Part shown: positions 11,611-19,555 of the stretch, piece by piece
Layout: every line of letters starts with the position of its first letter
Position numbering within the stretch: position 1 is the stretch's first letter
Source: Prorocentrum cordatum
Lineage: Eukaryota > Sar > Dinophyceae > Prorocentrales > Prorocentraceae
Direction of reading: 5' to 3'
NCBI GenBank assembly: GCA_963575745.1
Contig: CAUYUJ010001707.1
Coordinates: 35,001 to 97,949 of the forward strand
Length of the DNA: 62,949 nucleotides
The notes under the pieces: generated by a model
Told to the model about the DNA's origin: nothing
Database searches by the model: none
The model's input: only the letters and a program-made list of their open reading frames with translations
Translations under genes and position numbers: made by a program

Positions 11611-13671
11611 GACTTCTTCTCGTCCTGGCCCCGTCCGGCTCCCACCCTCGGCCACGCCTGGATGACCAGCGCGTGACCCCCGTCGCCTCCGCCCATGGCC
11701 AGGTGGTCGTGGTCCGAGTACTGGAAGTGCGAGTTCCTGGACGTCCACGTGTACACCTGCGAGCGGGATCATCACGAGGAGGAGGAGGAGGAGGAGGAGG
11801 AGGAGGAGGAGGAGGAGGAGGAGCAGGAGGAGGCGGAGGAGGCGGAGGCCGAGGCCGAGGCGGGCGTTGGGTCCTCGCCCAGGCTGAAAACGATCGACGC
11901 GGGCGGCCGCGTTCGGAGAGGCCACATGGGCGGCGAGCACGCAAGGGCGCTCCAGGCCTCTGGGGAACCCCAGATCTGTAGCTGCAACCGGCGCGCTCCC
12001 GCGAAGCACCGTGCACAGACCCCCGACGTCATGATTTTTTCGTGGCGCGATCCCCCAGACCCTCCTCCTCCTCCTCCTCCATCCTCCTCCTCCTCCTCCT
12101 CCTCCTCCTCCTCCCTCCTCCTCCTCCTCCTCCCTCGGGTCACGAAAAAATCACGGCGTGAGGTTTGGCCCTGTTCTCGGCCCCGCGATGCATTTGCCGG
12201 GCCTCGGGAGCGTCAAGAGAACGACCCGGAAGGAAAAGACAGTCCCGGGGAAGGGGTCGAGACCTCTGCGGGTCGACGTTCTGAAAAAATCATGACGCCG
12301 GGGGTCTGGGACCAGAGGTCAGGAGACTTTCCCCAGGGCCGGTCCTTCCTCCTGAGACTTTCTTCGACGGTCCAGAGGGCCGGGAGGCGCCCCCAGAGGC
12401 CGAAGATAGCGAAAGACATCCCGCTGTGATGTTTCATGACTCGAGGGGGTCTGGGTCTCGCTCTCTCTCTCTGTCTCTCTCGCTCTCTCTCTCTCTCTCA
12501 TTCTCTCGTTCCGTGGGGAAGAGCGAGAGTTACACAAGGGTAACGGTATCGGTGCATCTCCCTTCTCTGAATCGGCGGCGAGCGATGGGGGGGGAGTGAG
12601 ATGGAGCAGGCCCTGCCGGAGGGCGGCGGGGCTCCTCGGAAGCCCTCGCGCCTTCTGAAAGGTCTTCTGCCCCTTGAGGCTCAACGCCTCGTCTCGACTG
12701 GGTCACCAGAGCCAGCCTCTTCCTCCAGGATGGGACGAAGGATGTGGACGTGAAGGAGGGGGAGGGGGAGGGGGAGGGGGAGGAGGAGGAGGAGGAGGAG
12801 GAGGAGGAGGAGGAGGAGGAGGAGCAGGAACGCAGCATCTCGACTCGACCTCTACAGGCCACCCAGCGTCGCGCGCCGCGCCCCGCGGGGTGTGGCGCGC
12901 GGGGCCCTTCGCGGCCCCCCGGGGGCGCCCTCGCGCCGCCCCCCCACAGGAGAAGGGCAGCCGCTCTCCCAGAGATCCGACGTCGTGAGAGCGGTCGTTT
13001 TTCCCTACCCGCGTCGATTCCTCTCTCCTCCTTGCAGGTATACCTCTCTCCTCTCCTCTCCCTCCCCTCCCCTCCCCTCCCCTCCCCTCCTCCCCTCCTC
13101 CCCCTCTCCTCTCCTCTCCTCTCCTCTGCCTAGAAGGGCTCTTACTCTGAGGCTGAAAGGGCCGGGCAGTGGGGCACGCCCCGGGCGGTTCCCCCGGCAT
13201 CCGCCCCGCGGTTCCCCCCGGTGACGTTCCCTTCGCTTCGCGTTGCTGATCTCATCTTAGCTTAGCCTATTGCATCTTACCTTAGCTTAGCTTCATCTTA
13301 CCTCAGTTATATCATTGCTTAGCTTACCTTCATCTTAGCTTCGCTGAGATTTAGCATAGCAGAGCACAGCATAGCATAGCGTAGCAAAACATTGCGCAGC
13401 ATAGCATATCATAGCATAGCCCAGCATAGCATAGCATAGCGCAGCATAGCATAGCATAGCATAGCATAGCATAGCATAGCGCAGCACAGCACAGCACAGC
13501 ATAGAACAGCGCAGCATTGCATAGCATAGCATAGCCTAGCCTAGCCTAGCCCAGCATAGCATTGCGCAACATGGCATAGCATAGCATAGCATAGTATAGC
13601 AGAGCGGAGCAGAGCATAGCATAGCATAGCATAGCGCAGCACAGCATCCACTATTGTTGCTGCTATATATA

Positions 13672-13749
<78 letters not shown>

Positions 13750-13773
13750 CACTACCACTACCACTACCACTAG

Positions 13774-13866
<93 letters not shown>

Positions 13867-13974
13867 GACTACGACTACGACTACTACTACTACTACTGCT
13901 ACTACTACTATAATACTACTACTACTACTGCTACTACTACTACTACTACTACTACTGCTACTACTACTACTACG

Positions 13975-14014
<40 letters not shown>

Positions 14015-14015
14015 G

Positions 14016-14060
<45 letters not shown>

Positions 14061-14062
14061 AT

Positions 14063-14097
<35 letters not shown>

Positions 14098-17000
14098 CTA
14101 CTACTACTACTACTACTACTACTACCGCTACTGCTACAACTACGACGATGAGGAGAAGGAGGAGGACGGCGTTTACCGCTCCTACTAATGTTGCTTTCCT
14201 AGAGGCTCCAACTCCTAGGTAGGGTCGCACTGGGATAAGTATTCACTGGTTTGCGGATCGGCGCGCCCCCCCCATTCCCCCCCCATGGAGTAGAGCGTGG
14301 CTGTTTTTTGGCGCCTGTTTCGAGCGGGTTGAGTCTCCCCCAGAGGCAGCACTCTTGCAAGCAGTCGCACTGAGCAGAGGTCTGGAGCCAGAGCCCCCCC
14401 CCTCCGCCCCCCCCCCTTCCGCCCAATGTCGAAACGCCGAGTAAAAAAGACGCTCACACAACAATGAAAAAAACAGTACAACCAGAGCTCTGGACAAGGG
14501 CTCGAGCTGAGCAGTGCCCTTCGTTTCCGTTTTGCTTTCGTTGTCCTTCGCTCTGTCTTAGCTCTGCCTCTGCTGCGAAGCGAGGTCAAAAAGAAAACGG
14601 TCCACGAAACACCGTGAAAAAGCACGACTGTGGCTCTGGACCAGGGCTCCAGCTGAGCCGTGTTTGTCGTTTCCGTGGTGCTTCCGTTGTCCTTCGCTCT
14701 GACTTCGCTCTGCCCTTAGTGCGACACGAGGCCAAAACGAAAACGGCCCACGAAATCAAAAAAACACCGTTTCGCTCGAGCCCTGCTCCAGACCCCACCT
14801 TTCTGCTCGTCCTTCTTCGAGCTGGACCGATCTGTGAGGGTGGGAGGCAGCGATAGGGGGAGACTGGCGCAGGGGGGATGCATCAACTTGAAATCAGCGA
14901 TACACGCCTACAGAGTGGCGATAGGCCCCCGATAGCGAATCCCCATGTTCTTGGGCAGGTTGGAGCTATCAGACCCCTATCGGCGATGAATGGACGACTG
15001 GGGGTCGATGCATCCCCCCTATGCCTATCCCCCCCCATCGTTGCCCCTGAGAGGGCCCCAGGGCCCAGCACAGGGCGAAGGCGCCCAGTGCGCAGAAATG
15101 GCCGCGCCAGGGCCCCAGGACTGGCCCAGGCCGCGCCGCGCGCGCGAGGCGCGAGATGGCCTTCGCGCCCCCACGGGTGGCGCACCCGCAGCGGGCCCTG
15201 GGTAAAGCGAAGTGTGCCGATGCCGCCACAGGAGGAGGAGGAGAGGGAGGAGGAGGAGGAGGAGGAGGAGGAGGAGGAGGAGGAGGAGGAAGAGGGAGAA
15301 ATGGAGGAGGAGAGGAGGAGTAGAAGAGGAGGAGGAGGAGGGGAGAGGAGGGAGCAGAAAAGGAGGAGGAGGAGAGGAGGAGGAGGAGGAGGAAGAGGAG
15401 GACAAGGACGGGGAGGAGGAGCAGGAGGAGGAGAAGGAGGAGGAGGAGGAGGGGGAGGATAAGGAGGAGGAGGAGGAAGAGGAGGAGGAGGAGATGGAGG
15501 AGGAGGCAGAGGAGGAGCAGGAGAGGAGGAGCAGGAGAGGAGGCGGGGAGCAGGAGAGCAGGAGGAGGAGGAGGAGGGGAGGAGGAGGAGGAGGAGAGGA
15601 GAGGAAGGAGGAGGAGGAGGGAGGAGGAGGAGAGGAGTAGGAGGAGGAGGGGGAGGAGGAGCCCGAGCAGGAGGAGCAGGAGGAGCAGGAGGAGGAGGAG
15701 GAGGAGGAGAGGGAGGGGGGAAGGCTTCTTACAAGCAGCCTCCTTCCAAGTGCCGATGCCGCCACAGCCGAGGCTGGAAGGCTTCTTAGAAGCACCCCTG
15801 CTTCTCAGATGGCGCGGGCCTTGCTTATAGATGGAAGGCCGGCGCCTTCTGAGAAGCAGCCTCCTTCAAAGAAGCTTTCCCTCCTCCCCCTGCCCCCCTG
15901 TGCGCGCCGCCAAGAAAGGGCTCGTCGCGTAAGGGGTCGGTCAGGCAGCGCGTAAGGCTACTGGCGTGAGTGGGGTGGGGGGGGGACTACAGCCGAAAAG
16001 ATGATAAATAGTATGATCATGTAAGAAGCCTGGGCCAGCTTCCAGAGAGTGTCTTAAAACAAATGTGCACCAGCATCTCTGTTACCACTGAAGGGGGCAA
16101 ACGTGCTCAGGAAACGGGGCCAGCTTTCCGGCAAGTTGGTTAGAAACGCTGGCCCAGCTTTTCGGGAAGAGGTTTCTTAATCATATGCTCAACTGTGCTC
16201 CCCGGACCTCTCTGGAGTTGCGTTATATCCCGAATCTCGAGGCGAATCCAGCGGTGGCGACGAGGGACTCCCAGGAGGCCCAAGAAGGCGAAAACGAGGC
16301 AAGGGTAGCGGTATCGGCACTGGCCTTACACGCATTCGCCTGAGAGCCTTGTCGAAGACATGGGCGACCGGAGGCGCTGGATACATGTGTTGCTCCAGCA
16401 CATGAACCATACATTCGAACCCAATGCAGATTTGGAGGAATACTGAAAACCCCCGCCCACCCATATCAATGATGAACTGGGTATGGGTGGTGATTTGGGG
16501 GTTCGAATATTTCTGTCCACTCGAGCCCCCTTGCTTGCCGCATCCTCCAATATTAATTTGGGGGTCCGAGGGCACCATCTTGCGCCGCAGGATTCGAATA
16601 TATTGTCCATGTACGGTCCCCCCTGAGCTATTCGCCCCCATCGTCGCCCTCGATCATCCTCCTCCGAGATCCACCTAGAAACGTTGGCCCGCGCTGGCCT
16701 GCAGCGGCTCGGGCGGCTCCGCGCCGGCCGGACAGCGGCCCAGGGAGAAGACGAAGGCGTCGCCAGTACCGTAGAAGCGCGGGTGCGGGCGCCAGGCCTC
16801 CGGCAATGCTGGAGCTAAGCTGTGTTATTGTTCGTCATTCGTTGTCGCTTGCGTTTTACATTCGTTGTTTGCAATCGTTTTCGTGATAGCCTCTTGTTAT
16901 CGGTTTCATGTCGTTGTCGTGTTCTTTTCGTGCTCGTGTTTCGTTGACGCTTCCGTTTTGTATTCGTTTTTGTTGTGTTCGTGTTCGTTTTGTTCTCATG

Positions 17001-18699
17001 TTCGTTGTGCTTTCGTTCTCGTTGTTCGTTTTGTTCCGTGCTTCCTTTTCGTTGTGTTTTCGCTTTCCCTCGTTCTGTCTTCGTTCCGCCCCTGCTGCGA
17101 AGCGAGATCGAAACGAGAACGGCACACGAAATCGCCAGAACACCGCTTGGCTCGAGTCCTGGCCTCCGGGGCGAAGCCGCCGAGGACGTGGTCGTCGGTG
17201 TCCCTGGCAATCAGCAGGGTCCTCTCCGAGTCCTCCAGGTTCCTGTACAACGTGGCCTCGCGAGCGGCAAAGGCATCCGTCGCCGCATCCGCGCGCTCGC
17301 GGCTCTGCACACCGAGGCGCGGCCCGGTGGATGCGCGATGCCGTGGACAGGCTCCGCGCGGGGCACCGGAGCAAGGCCGCCCTGCAGCCGAGGGGCTGCG
17401 CCCAAGGAGTCCAGGCCACGAGGCCGTGGCCGTAGGATGTGCGCTTCCCCCCCCCCCACGGGCGGCCAGGGAAACCCCGTGCTTCTTGGGCGTGTAACGC
17501 AGCACCCATTCGACGACCCCCGGAAGCCGGAGGCCGAGCGGCAGGTACTCGCTGATGTGCTGGGCCATGGGCCGGGGAACAAGACAGAGGCAGAAGCAGA
17601 GCAGCTCGGAGGTCCGCGCGGATCTTTCGGATCGGCGCTGGGCCCCTCCGTCCTGGCGCACGGAGCGCGCCAGGGGCGGCGCCGGACGCGCCGCCGGAGG
17701 GCCCCAGCGCCGATCCAAGAACTGTGCGCGGGCCTCCGAGTTTTCTGTTTCGGGAAGACGTAAGACTCAGGTACGGGGGACTCAGGTTGGCCTGACTGGG
17801 TCATCAAAAAAATTACGAGGCCCAATCTGAAACTCGACGCGAGCTCCCGCTGCAAACATCCCACGAAAACTGGACCGTCAAAGTCCAAGACGCACTCGTC
17901 AAAAAACGTCGGCAAACCCGAGTTCTGGCTTACTCGAGTCTTACGTTTCCCCGACTATTCTGGTGTCAATGTTTGTTCCCCGAATGGGCTGCGTCAGCAG
18001 CGTCCGCTCCACGCCCTCGGGTCGCAGCGGAACCTCGGGCGGCGCGGGCGGCGTGAGAGGCTCGGGGCCTGCCGCGGCATCCGCCGCGTCCTGCTGCCAC
18101 AGGAGGTCGTGCGACAGGCAGGGGAGCGGGACGGCCTCACGGGCGTAGTCCAGGCAGGGGAACGGGACCGAGGCTCGGTGGTTCCAAGAAGGGGTCCTGA
18201 GGGATAGGGTCCTAAGAACGAGGTGCCTCCAACAATGCAGATCCACCATTGGATCCATTCCTATCCTCAGGACCCCATCCCTCAGAATCCCACCTGTGAA
18301 CCGCCGAGAGGTGTCGCCAGCCGTCGGCGCCGCCTCCCCCGTCCCCTGCGCGCGCTCGTGCAGCTGAGAGGCCACCTCCTGGAGCTCCAGCAGCCGCCGC
18401 ATCCAAAACACCAGGAACCACCCCGAGTCAGCATCGCCAGAGGAGCAGAACGTTACCCCATCAAGCGTCCTGAGCTTGAGTTGCAGGTAGTGCTCGCCGT
18501 CGTCGTCTTTGGACGGCATCTTGACCGCCCTGCACTCCAACACATGCCGCGCGTCCACGACGACTGTGTACTGGTCAACACCGACCTCTCGGACATGCTT
18601 GTTCGTAGGATTGGGCTCGAAGCGGAGTAGGTTTCCTGTGAAGCAGATGTCCCCGGGGACCTTGAAGTGCGAAGTACAATAGAACGCTTTCCGCCTCAT
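9069..18699 (-). CDS. GRAM + TLDc domain protein (OXR1/NCOA7/TLDC type), split gene
   Basis: Seven minus-strand coding segments, in order, read as a GRAM domain, a low-complexity linker and a complete TLDc domain. GRAM: the N-terminal part with FKVPGD, LLRFEPNP and YTVVVDARHVLEC. TLDc: EYLPLGLRLPGVVEWVLRY, KKHGVSL, RNLEDSERTLLIARD, GGFAPEAW, FYGTGDAFVFSL, WTSRNSHFQYSD, LAMGGGDGG, DMLRGRSVPTATFGNPTL and the terminal VEVWAL typical of the family. TLDc proteins of the OXR1/NCOA7 group act in oxidative-stress resistance and bind the V-ATPase; that role here is inference. My exons: 18699-18294, 18173-17956, 17733-17467, 17256-17164, 16797-16699, 11756-11658, 9380-about 9273, with the frame open to a TGA at 9069. 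Junctions at 17467/17256, 17164/16797, 16699/11756 and 11658/9380 restore continuous TLDc sequence and use GC-AG introns; the first two junctions are less certain. A relict spliced leader lies 79 bases upstream of the ATG. Confidence 0.75.
9150..9247 (-). repeat. Dispersed repeat shared with 16228-16325
   Basis: CGAGGCGAA..CCAGC.GTGGC.ACGAGGG, then a GGCCCA.GA(G/A)G motif and AGCGGTATCGG-like end, match at both places (about 75 percent by eye). One copy overlaps the apparent tail of exon 7, the other lies in intron 5. Confidence 0.5.
9690..10004 (+). other. Open frame with signal-like start, probably not a gene
   Basis: A plus-strand frame in intron 6 begins (only from GTG) with a hydrophobic LLIALLLFALSEALF stretch. 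It contains an imperfect duplication of TTGGGA(C/T)AACCCCGC (about 9931 and 9977). No ATG start, no homology recognised, and it is antisense to the TLDc gene; listed only so that the stretch is described. Confidence 0.2.
10095..10860. repeat. Tandem repeat of about 125-160 bp units
   Basis: Four to five degenerate units with GATGACCCGCTCGGATTAAT, CATGAGCTGC.GGCC.CAT and GGCTCCCGCC.GAGACTTCCT. The CGCC(T/G)GAGAC.TCCTC core also occurs in the 83-bp-subrepeat elements and in 50560-50890, so these families share an ancestral motif. Confidence 0.7.
10861..11030. repeat. CCT/CTC microsatellite
   Basis: Pure CTC/CCT trinucleotide array inside intron 6. Confidence 0.95.
11031..11235 (+). repeat. CAGACCC inverted-repeat element, copy
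   Basis: Left end GAGCCCAGACCCTCTCGCGC and right end (reverse-complemented) CCCAGACCCTCGACGTCGTG form imperfect inverted termini around CGGCCTC.GGGGGCCCTGACC sequence. Related copies: 9478-9625, 12016-12310, 12310-12455 and 24270-24455. Confidence 0.55.
11272..11376. mobile_element. Small fold-back (MITE-like) element
   Basis: CGAGGATAAATCAA at 11272-11285 is repeated as its exact reverse complement at 11363-11376. Between them lies a second hairpin, CAGAGCGTT-CCAG-AACGCTCTG (11339-11360). Related AGCGTTC.GGAACGCT palindromes occur at 11473 and 19265. Confidence 0.55.
11465..11615. repeat. GGCGCTCCCA 10-bp tandem repeat
   Basis: About 12 near-identical 10-bp units (GGCGCTCCCA) between 11508 and 11612, preceded by a GCGTTCCGGAACGC palindrome at 11473. 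Confidence 0.85.
11658..11756 (-). CDS. TLDc gene exon 6
   Basis: Acceptor CTCGCAG|GTGTAC at 11757 and donor ATCCAG|GCG at 11657 bound exactly 33 codons reading VYTWTSRNSHFQYSD, HDHLAMGGGDGGHALVIQ. The W-T-x-x-N-x-x-F and A-x-G-G-G-x-x-G signatures are diagnostic of the TLDc domain centre, and both junction phases are 0, matching exons 5 and 7. The same strand also carries repeat-derived frames, but only this one shows domain motifs. Confidence 0.8.
12016..12310. mobile_element. CAGACCC inverted-repeat element with internal CCT array
   Basis: CAGACCCCCGACGTCATGAT at 12016-12035 is mirrored at 12288-12308 as CAGACCCCCGGCGTCATGAT on the other strand, one mismatch in 20. An internal CCT tract (12060-12132) and further ATCACG motifs lie between. 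A third, inverted arm follows at 12310-12455. Confidence 0.6.
12745..13135. repeat. AGG array and CCCTCT tract
   Basis: AGG/GGGGA microsatellite at 12755-12825, complex GC-rich sequence, then CTCTCCTCCCCTCC tracts at 13020-13130. Confidence 0.85.
13250..13655. repeat. ATAGC/CTTAG pentanucleotide satellite
   Basis: CTTAG-type pentamers (13250-13340) change to AGCAT pentamers (13350-13650), i.e. related units in opposite strand sense. Frames are poly-(C-Y-A-M-L). Confidence 0.95.
13670..14130. repeat. TAC/ACT trinucleotide microsatellite
   Basis: About 460 bases of ACT with rare CAC, GCT and CGA variants. Confidence 0.97.
14486..14793. mobile_element. CTCGAGC-family MITE, two tandem copies
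   Basis: Each copy is about 150 bp and starts with a CAGGGCTCGAGC.GAGC-type end. Copy 2 has clear inverted termini: TCTGGACCAGGGCTCCAGC at 14637 against TCTGGAGCAGGGCTCGAGC on the other strand from 14793. The core has CGTTGTCCTTCGCTCTG and AAAACGG(T/C)CCACGAAA. Further copies: 16804-17160 (inside the TLDc gene), 26838-26990, 28048-28200. Confidence 0.65.
15225..15720. repeat. AGG/GAG microsatellite
   Basis: About 490 bases of AGG trinucleotides with GCA and AAA interruptions; purine-rich on the plus strand. Confidence 0.95.
15721..16680. other. Complex intronic spacer
   Basis: Contains repeated CTTCT(G/T)AGAAGCA hairpins (15725-15870), a dispersed-repeat copy at 16228-16325 and otherwise unassigned sequence. 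No frame shows protein-like features. Confidence 0.4.
16699..16797 (-). CDS. TLDc gene exon 5
   Basis: 33 codons reading AWRPHPRFYGTGDAFVFSL then a short P/E-rich loop ending EPPEPLQ. F-Y-G-T-G-(D/E)-x-F-x-F is the most conserved TLDc motif. The acceptor CCGGAG|GCC lies in one copy of a 9-bp duplication whose other copy carries the donor of the preceding intron; the donor is CTGCAG|GCC. Confidence 0.85.
16798..17163 (-). mobile_element. Introner-like intron 4: CTCGAGC MITE with 9-bp target duplication
   Basis: The MITE (16804-17160) is flanked by the direct repeat GGCCTCCGG at 16795-16803 and 17161-17169. On the minus strand, splicing at GGAG|GCC inside both repeats removes 366 bp as a GC-AG intron and restores GGFAPE-AWRPHPRFYG, the exact TLDc consensus. 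Without splicing the motif is interrupted. The core is expanded compared with the other family copies by TTCGTT-rich sequence (16850-17050). Confidence 0.75.
17164..17256 (-). CDS. TLDc gene exon 4
   Basis: 31 codons, ATLYRNLEDSERTLLIARD, TDDHVLGGFAPE, the central TLDc strand-loop (L-L-I-x-x-D ... G-G-F-A). Acceptor GCGAG|GCC at 17257 and donor CCGGAG|GCC at 17163, both phase 0. Confidence 0.85.
17257..17466 (-). other. TLDc gene intron 3 (GC-AG, 210 bp)
   Basis: Donor TTCCCTG|GCC and acceptor CGCGAG|GCC. Removal joins KKHGVSL to ATLYRNL, as in other TLDc domains. The length is a multiple of three without stops, so an ungapped frame hides the intron. No inverted termini recognised. Confidence 0.65.
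17467..17733 (-). CDS. TLDc gene exon 3: start of TLDc domain
   Basis: The frame carries a R/P/A-rich linker, then SELL, MAQHISEYLPLGLRLPG and VVEWVLRYTPKKHGVSL, the N-terminal TLDc segment (x-L-P-x-x-L-R ... W-x-L-x-Y ... H-G-x-S). The first third (17715-17625) contains a 20-bp inverted repeat (GATCGGCGCTGGGGCCCTCC and its near reverse complement) and may be intronic, so the 5' boundary is uncertain. Confidence 0.65.
17734..17955 (-). mobile_element. TIR element in probable intron 2
   Basis: Termini TCGGGAAGACGTAAGACTC (from 17750, plus) and TCGGGGAAACGTAAGACTC (from 17954, minus) form a 19-bp inverted repeat with two mismatches around about 165 bp. The flanks CAGAATA/CAGAAAA look like an imperfect duplication. 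The element puts an in-frame TAA (17943-17941) in the coding strand. A frame-keeping GT-AG solution is ATA|GTCGGG to GGAG|GCC; other sites are possible. A truncated copy of the element is at 27151-27290. Confidence 0.6.
17956..18173 (-). CDS. TLDc gene exon 2: linker
   Basis: Frame reading SVPFPCLDYAREAVPLPCLS and PPAPPEVPLRPEGVERTLL, between GRAM and TLDc. No domain recognised; composition is protein-like and in phase with exon 1 and exon 3. Boundaries depend on unresolved introns on both sides. Confidence 0.5.
18174..18293 (-). mobile_element. Probable intron 1 with 28-bp inverted termini
   Basis: GGGATTCTGAGGGATGGGG.. and GGGGTCCTGAGGGATAGGG.. (minus-strand arms at 18291 and 18191) match at 23 of 28 positions, giving a 101-bp fold-back unit. 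A CACAG|GTGGG donor and a CCGAG|CC acceptor remove 120 bp and keep the frame; an alternative pair removes 105 bp. No clear target duplication. Confidence 0.5.
18294..18699 (-). CDS. TLDc gene exon 1: GRAM domain
   Basis: Starts at the first in-frame ATG (18699-18697), MRRKAFYCTSHFKVPGD. About residues 5-100 look like a GRAM/PH-like domain of the TLDC type: V-P-G-D then L-L-R-F-E-P-N-P, E-V-G-V-D-Q-Y-T-V-V-V and V-L-E-C. An acidic, helical stretch follows. No signal peptide or membrane segment; a cytosolic membrane-associated role would fit GRAM proteins generally (inference). Confidence 0.7.
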
Positions 18700-18778
18700 G
18701 CCTGCATGTTTGCTGGCAGCGGCGAAAAAAAACGGCAAACACGCCCTCAGAGTGGGCTCCAAACGCCAGCTAAAACGG

Positions 18779-18800
18779 CTTGCACCAAAATGGCTACGGA
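18779..18800 (-). other. Relict dinoflagellate spliced leader
   Basis: Read on the minus strand from 18800, the 22 bases start TCCGTAGCCATTTTGG and end GCAAG. They match the dinoflagellate spliced leader at 20 of 22 positions, differing only at leader positions 17-18. The leader is added by trans-splicing and is not normally encoded at genes, so a copy just upstream of a gene means that the locus passed through a mature mRNA. The remaining 78 bases to the ATG would be the old 5' UTR. Confidence 0.85.
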
Positions 18801-18831
18801 CGATGTGGAGAAGACGAGGGGCCGAAGGAGG

Positions 18832-19130
18832 AGGAGGAGGAGGAGGGCGACGACGACGCGAAAGTTGGCCCAGGTTTCTTCGGGCATCTGCTTCTGATCG
18901 AGGCCACGGAGCCCACCTGCGCGCCCTCGCGTGGCCCGTTCAACTATGTCTGGGTCACCGCCTTGGCTGAAATAATCGCGCAGGCCCAGCGCCCGAAGAA
19001 ACCTGGGCCAACGTTCGCGTCGTCGTCGCCATCCTCCTCCTCCTCCTCCTCCTCCTCCTCCTCCTCCTCCTCTCCTCCTCCTCCTCCTCCTCCTCCTCCT
19101 CCTCCTCCTCCTCCTCCTCCTCCTCCTCCT
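18832..19130. repeat. Large fold-back unit ending in AGG/CCT tracts
   Basis: GAAAGTTGGCCCAGGTTTCT with adjoining CGACGACGACGC and AGG on the left (18835-18890) is mirrored on the right (18990-19040) before a CCT array, about 49 bp per arm. A further single copy of the right arm and part of the inner sequence lies at 19340-19490, also ending in CCT repeats. Confidence 0.65.
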
Positions 19131-19555
19131 CTGGGCTCTGCGCGATTGGCTCAAGTATGCGAGGCTCAATCGAAGGCAGGATCAGAACACATTCCCACGA
19201 GGAGAAATCGGGAATGCCTCAAGGTCGGTGGGTCTGGAGGACGTGTCGGACGCCGCGGCCGTCCCAGAGCGCTCTGGAACGCTGCGAGGGCGTTCCAGAA
19301 AGCTTTCGAACGATGTACCTACCCTGATACTGGGCCTGCGTGATGATTACAGCCGAGGCGGTGACCCAGGCACAGTTAAACGGTCAGCGGTCTTGCCACG
19401 TGAGGGCGCGAAGGTGGGCTCCGTGGCCCCGGTCAGAAGCAGATGCCCGAAGAAACCTGGGCCAACTTTCGCGTCGTCGTCGCCATCCTCCTCCTCCTCC
19501 TCCTCCTCCTCCTCCTCCTCCTCCTCCTCCTCCTCCTCCTCCATTCCTTCTCCTT
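19131..19555. repeat. Second partial fold-back copy and CCT array
   Basis: 19260-19300 carries an AGAGCGCTCTGGAACGCT palindrome of the 11339 type. 19340-19485 repeats the fold-back inner sequence, then a CCT array runs to about 19542. Confidence 0.6.

Larger units (their letters stand above)
9381..11657 (-). other. TLDc gene intron 6 (GC-AG, about 2.3 kb)
   Basis: Donor ATCCAG|GCGTGG at 11657 and acceptor GTGGAG|GCGGAC at 9381, phase 0. Splicing joins GGHALVIQ to ADMLRGRS, as expected inside TLDc. The intron holds a tandem repeat (10095-10860), CCT arrays, copies of the CAGACCC inverted-repeat family and a fold-back element. Confidence 0.65.
11757..16698 (-). other. TLDc gene intron 5 (GC-AG, about 4.9 kb)
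   Basis: Donor CTGCAG|GCCAGC at 16698 and acceptor CGCAG|GTG at 11757 join EPPEPLQ to VYTWTSRN in phase 0. The intron is almost wholly repeat: AGG and CCT arrays, ATAGC and TAC satellites, CAGACCC and CTCGAGC inverted-repeat elements. I see no independent gene inside. Confidence 0.65.

Noticed and set aside
13335-13650. Cys/Tyr/Met-rich minus-strand frame
   Set aside because: Translation of the AGCAT pentamer satellite.
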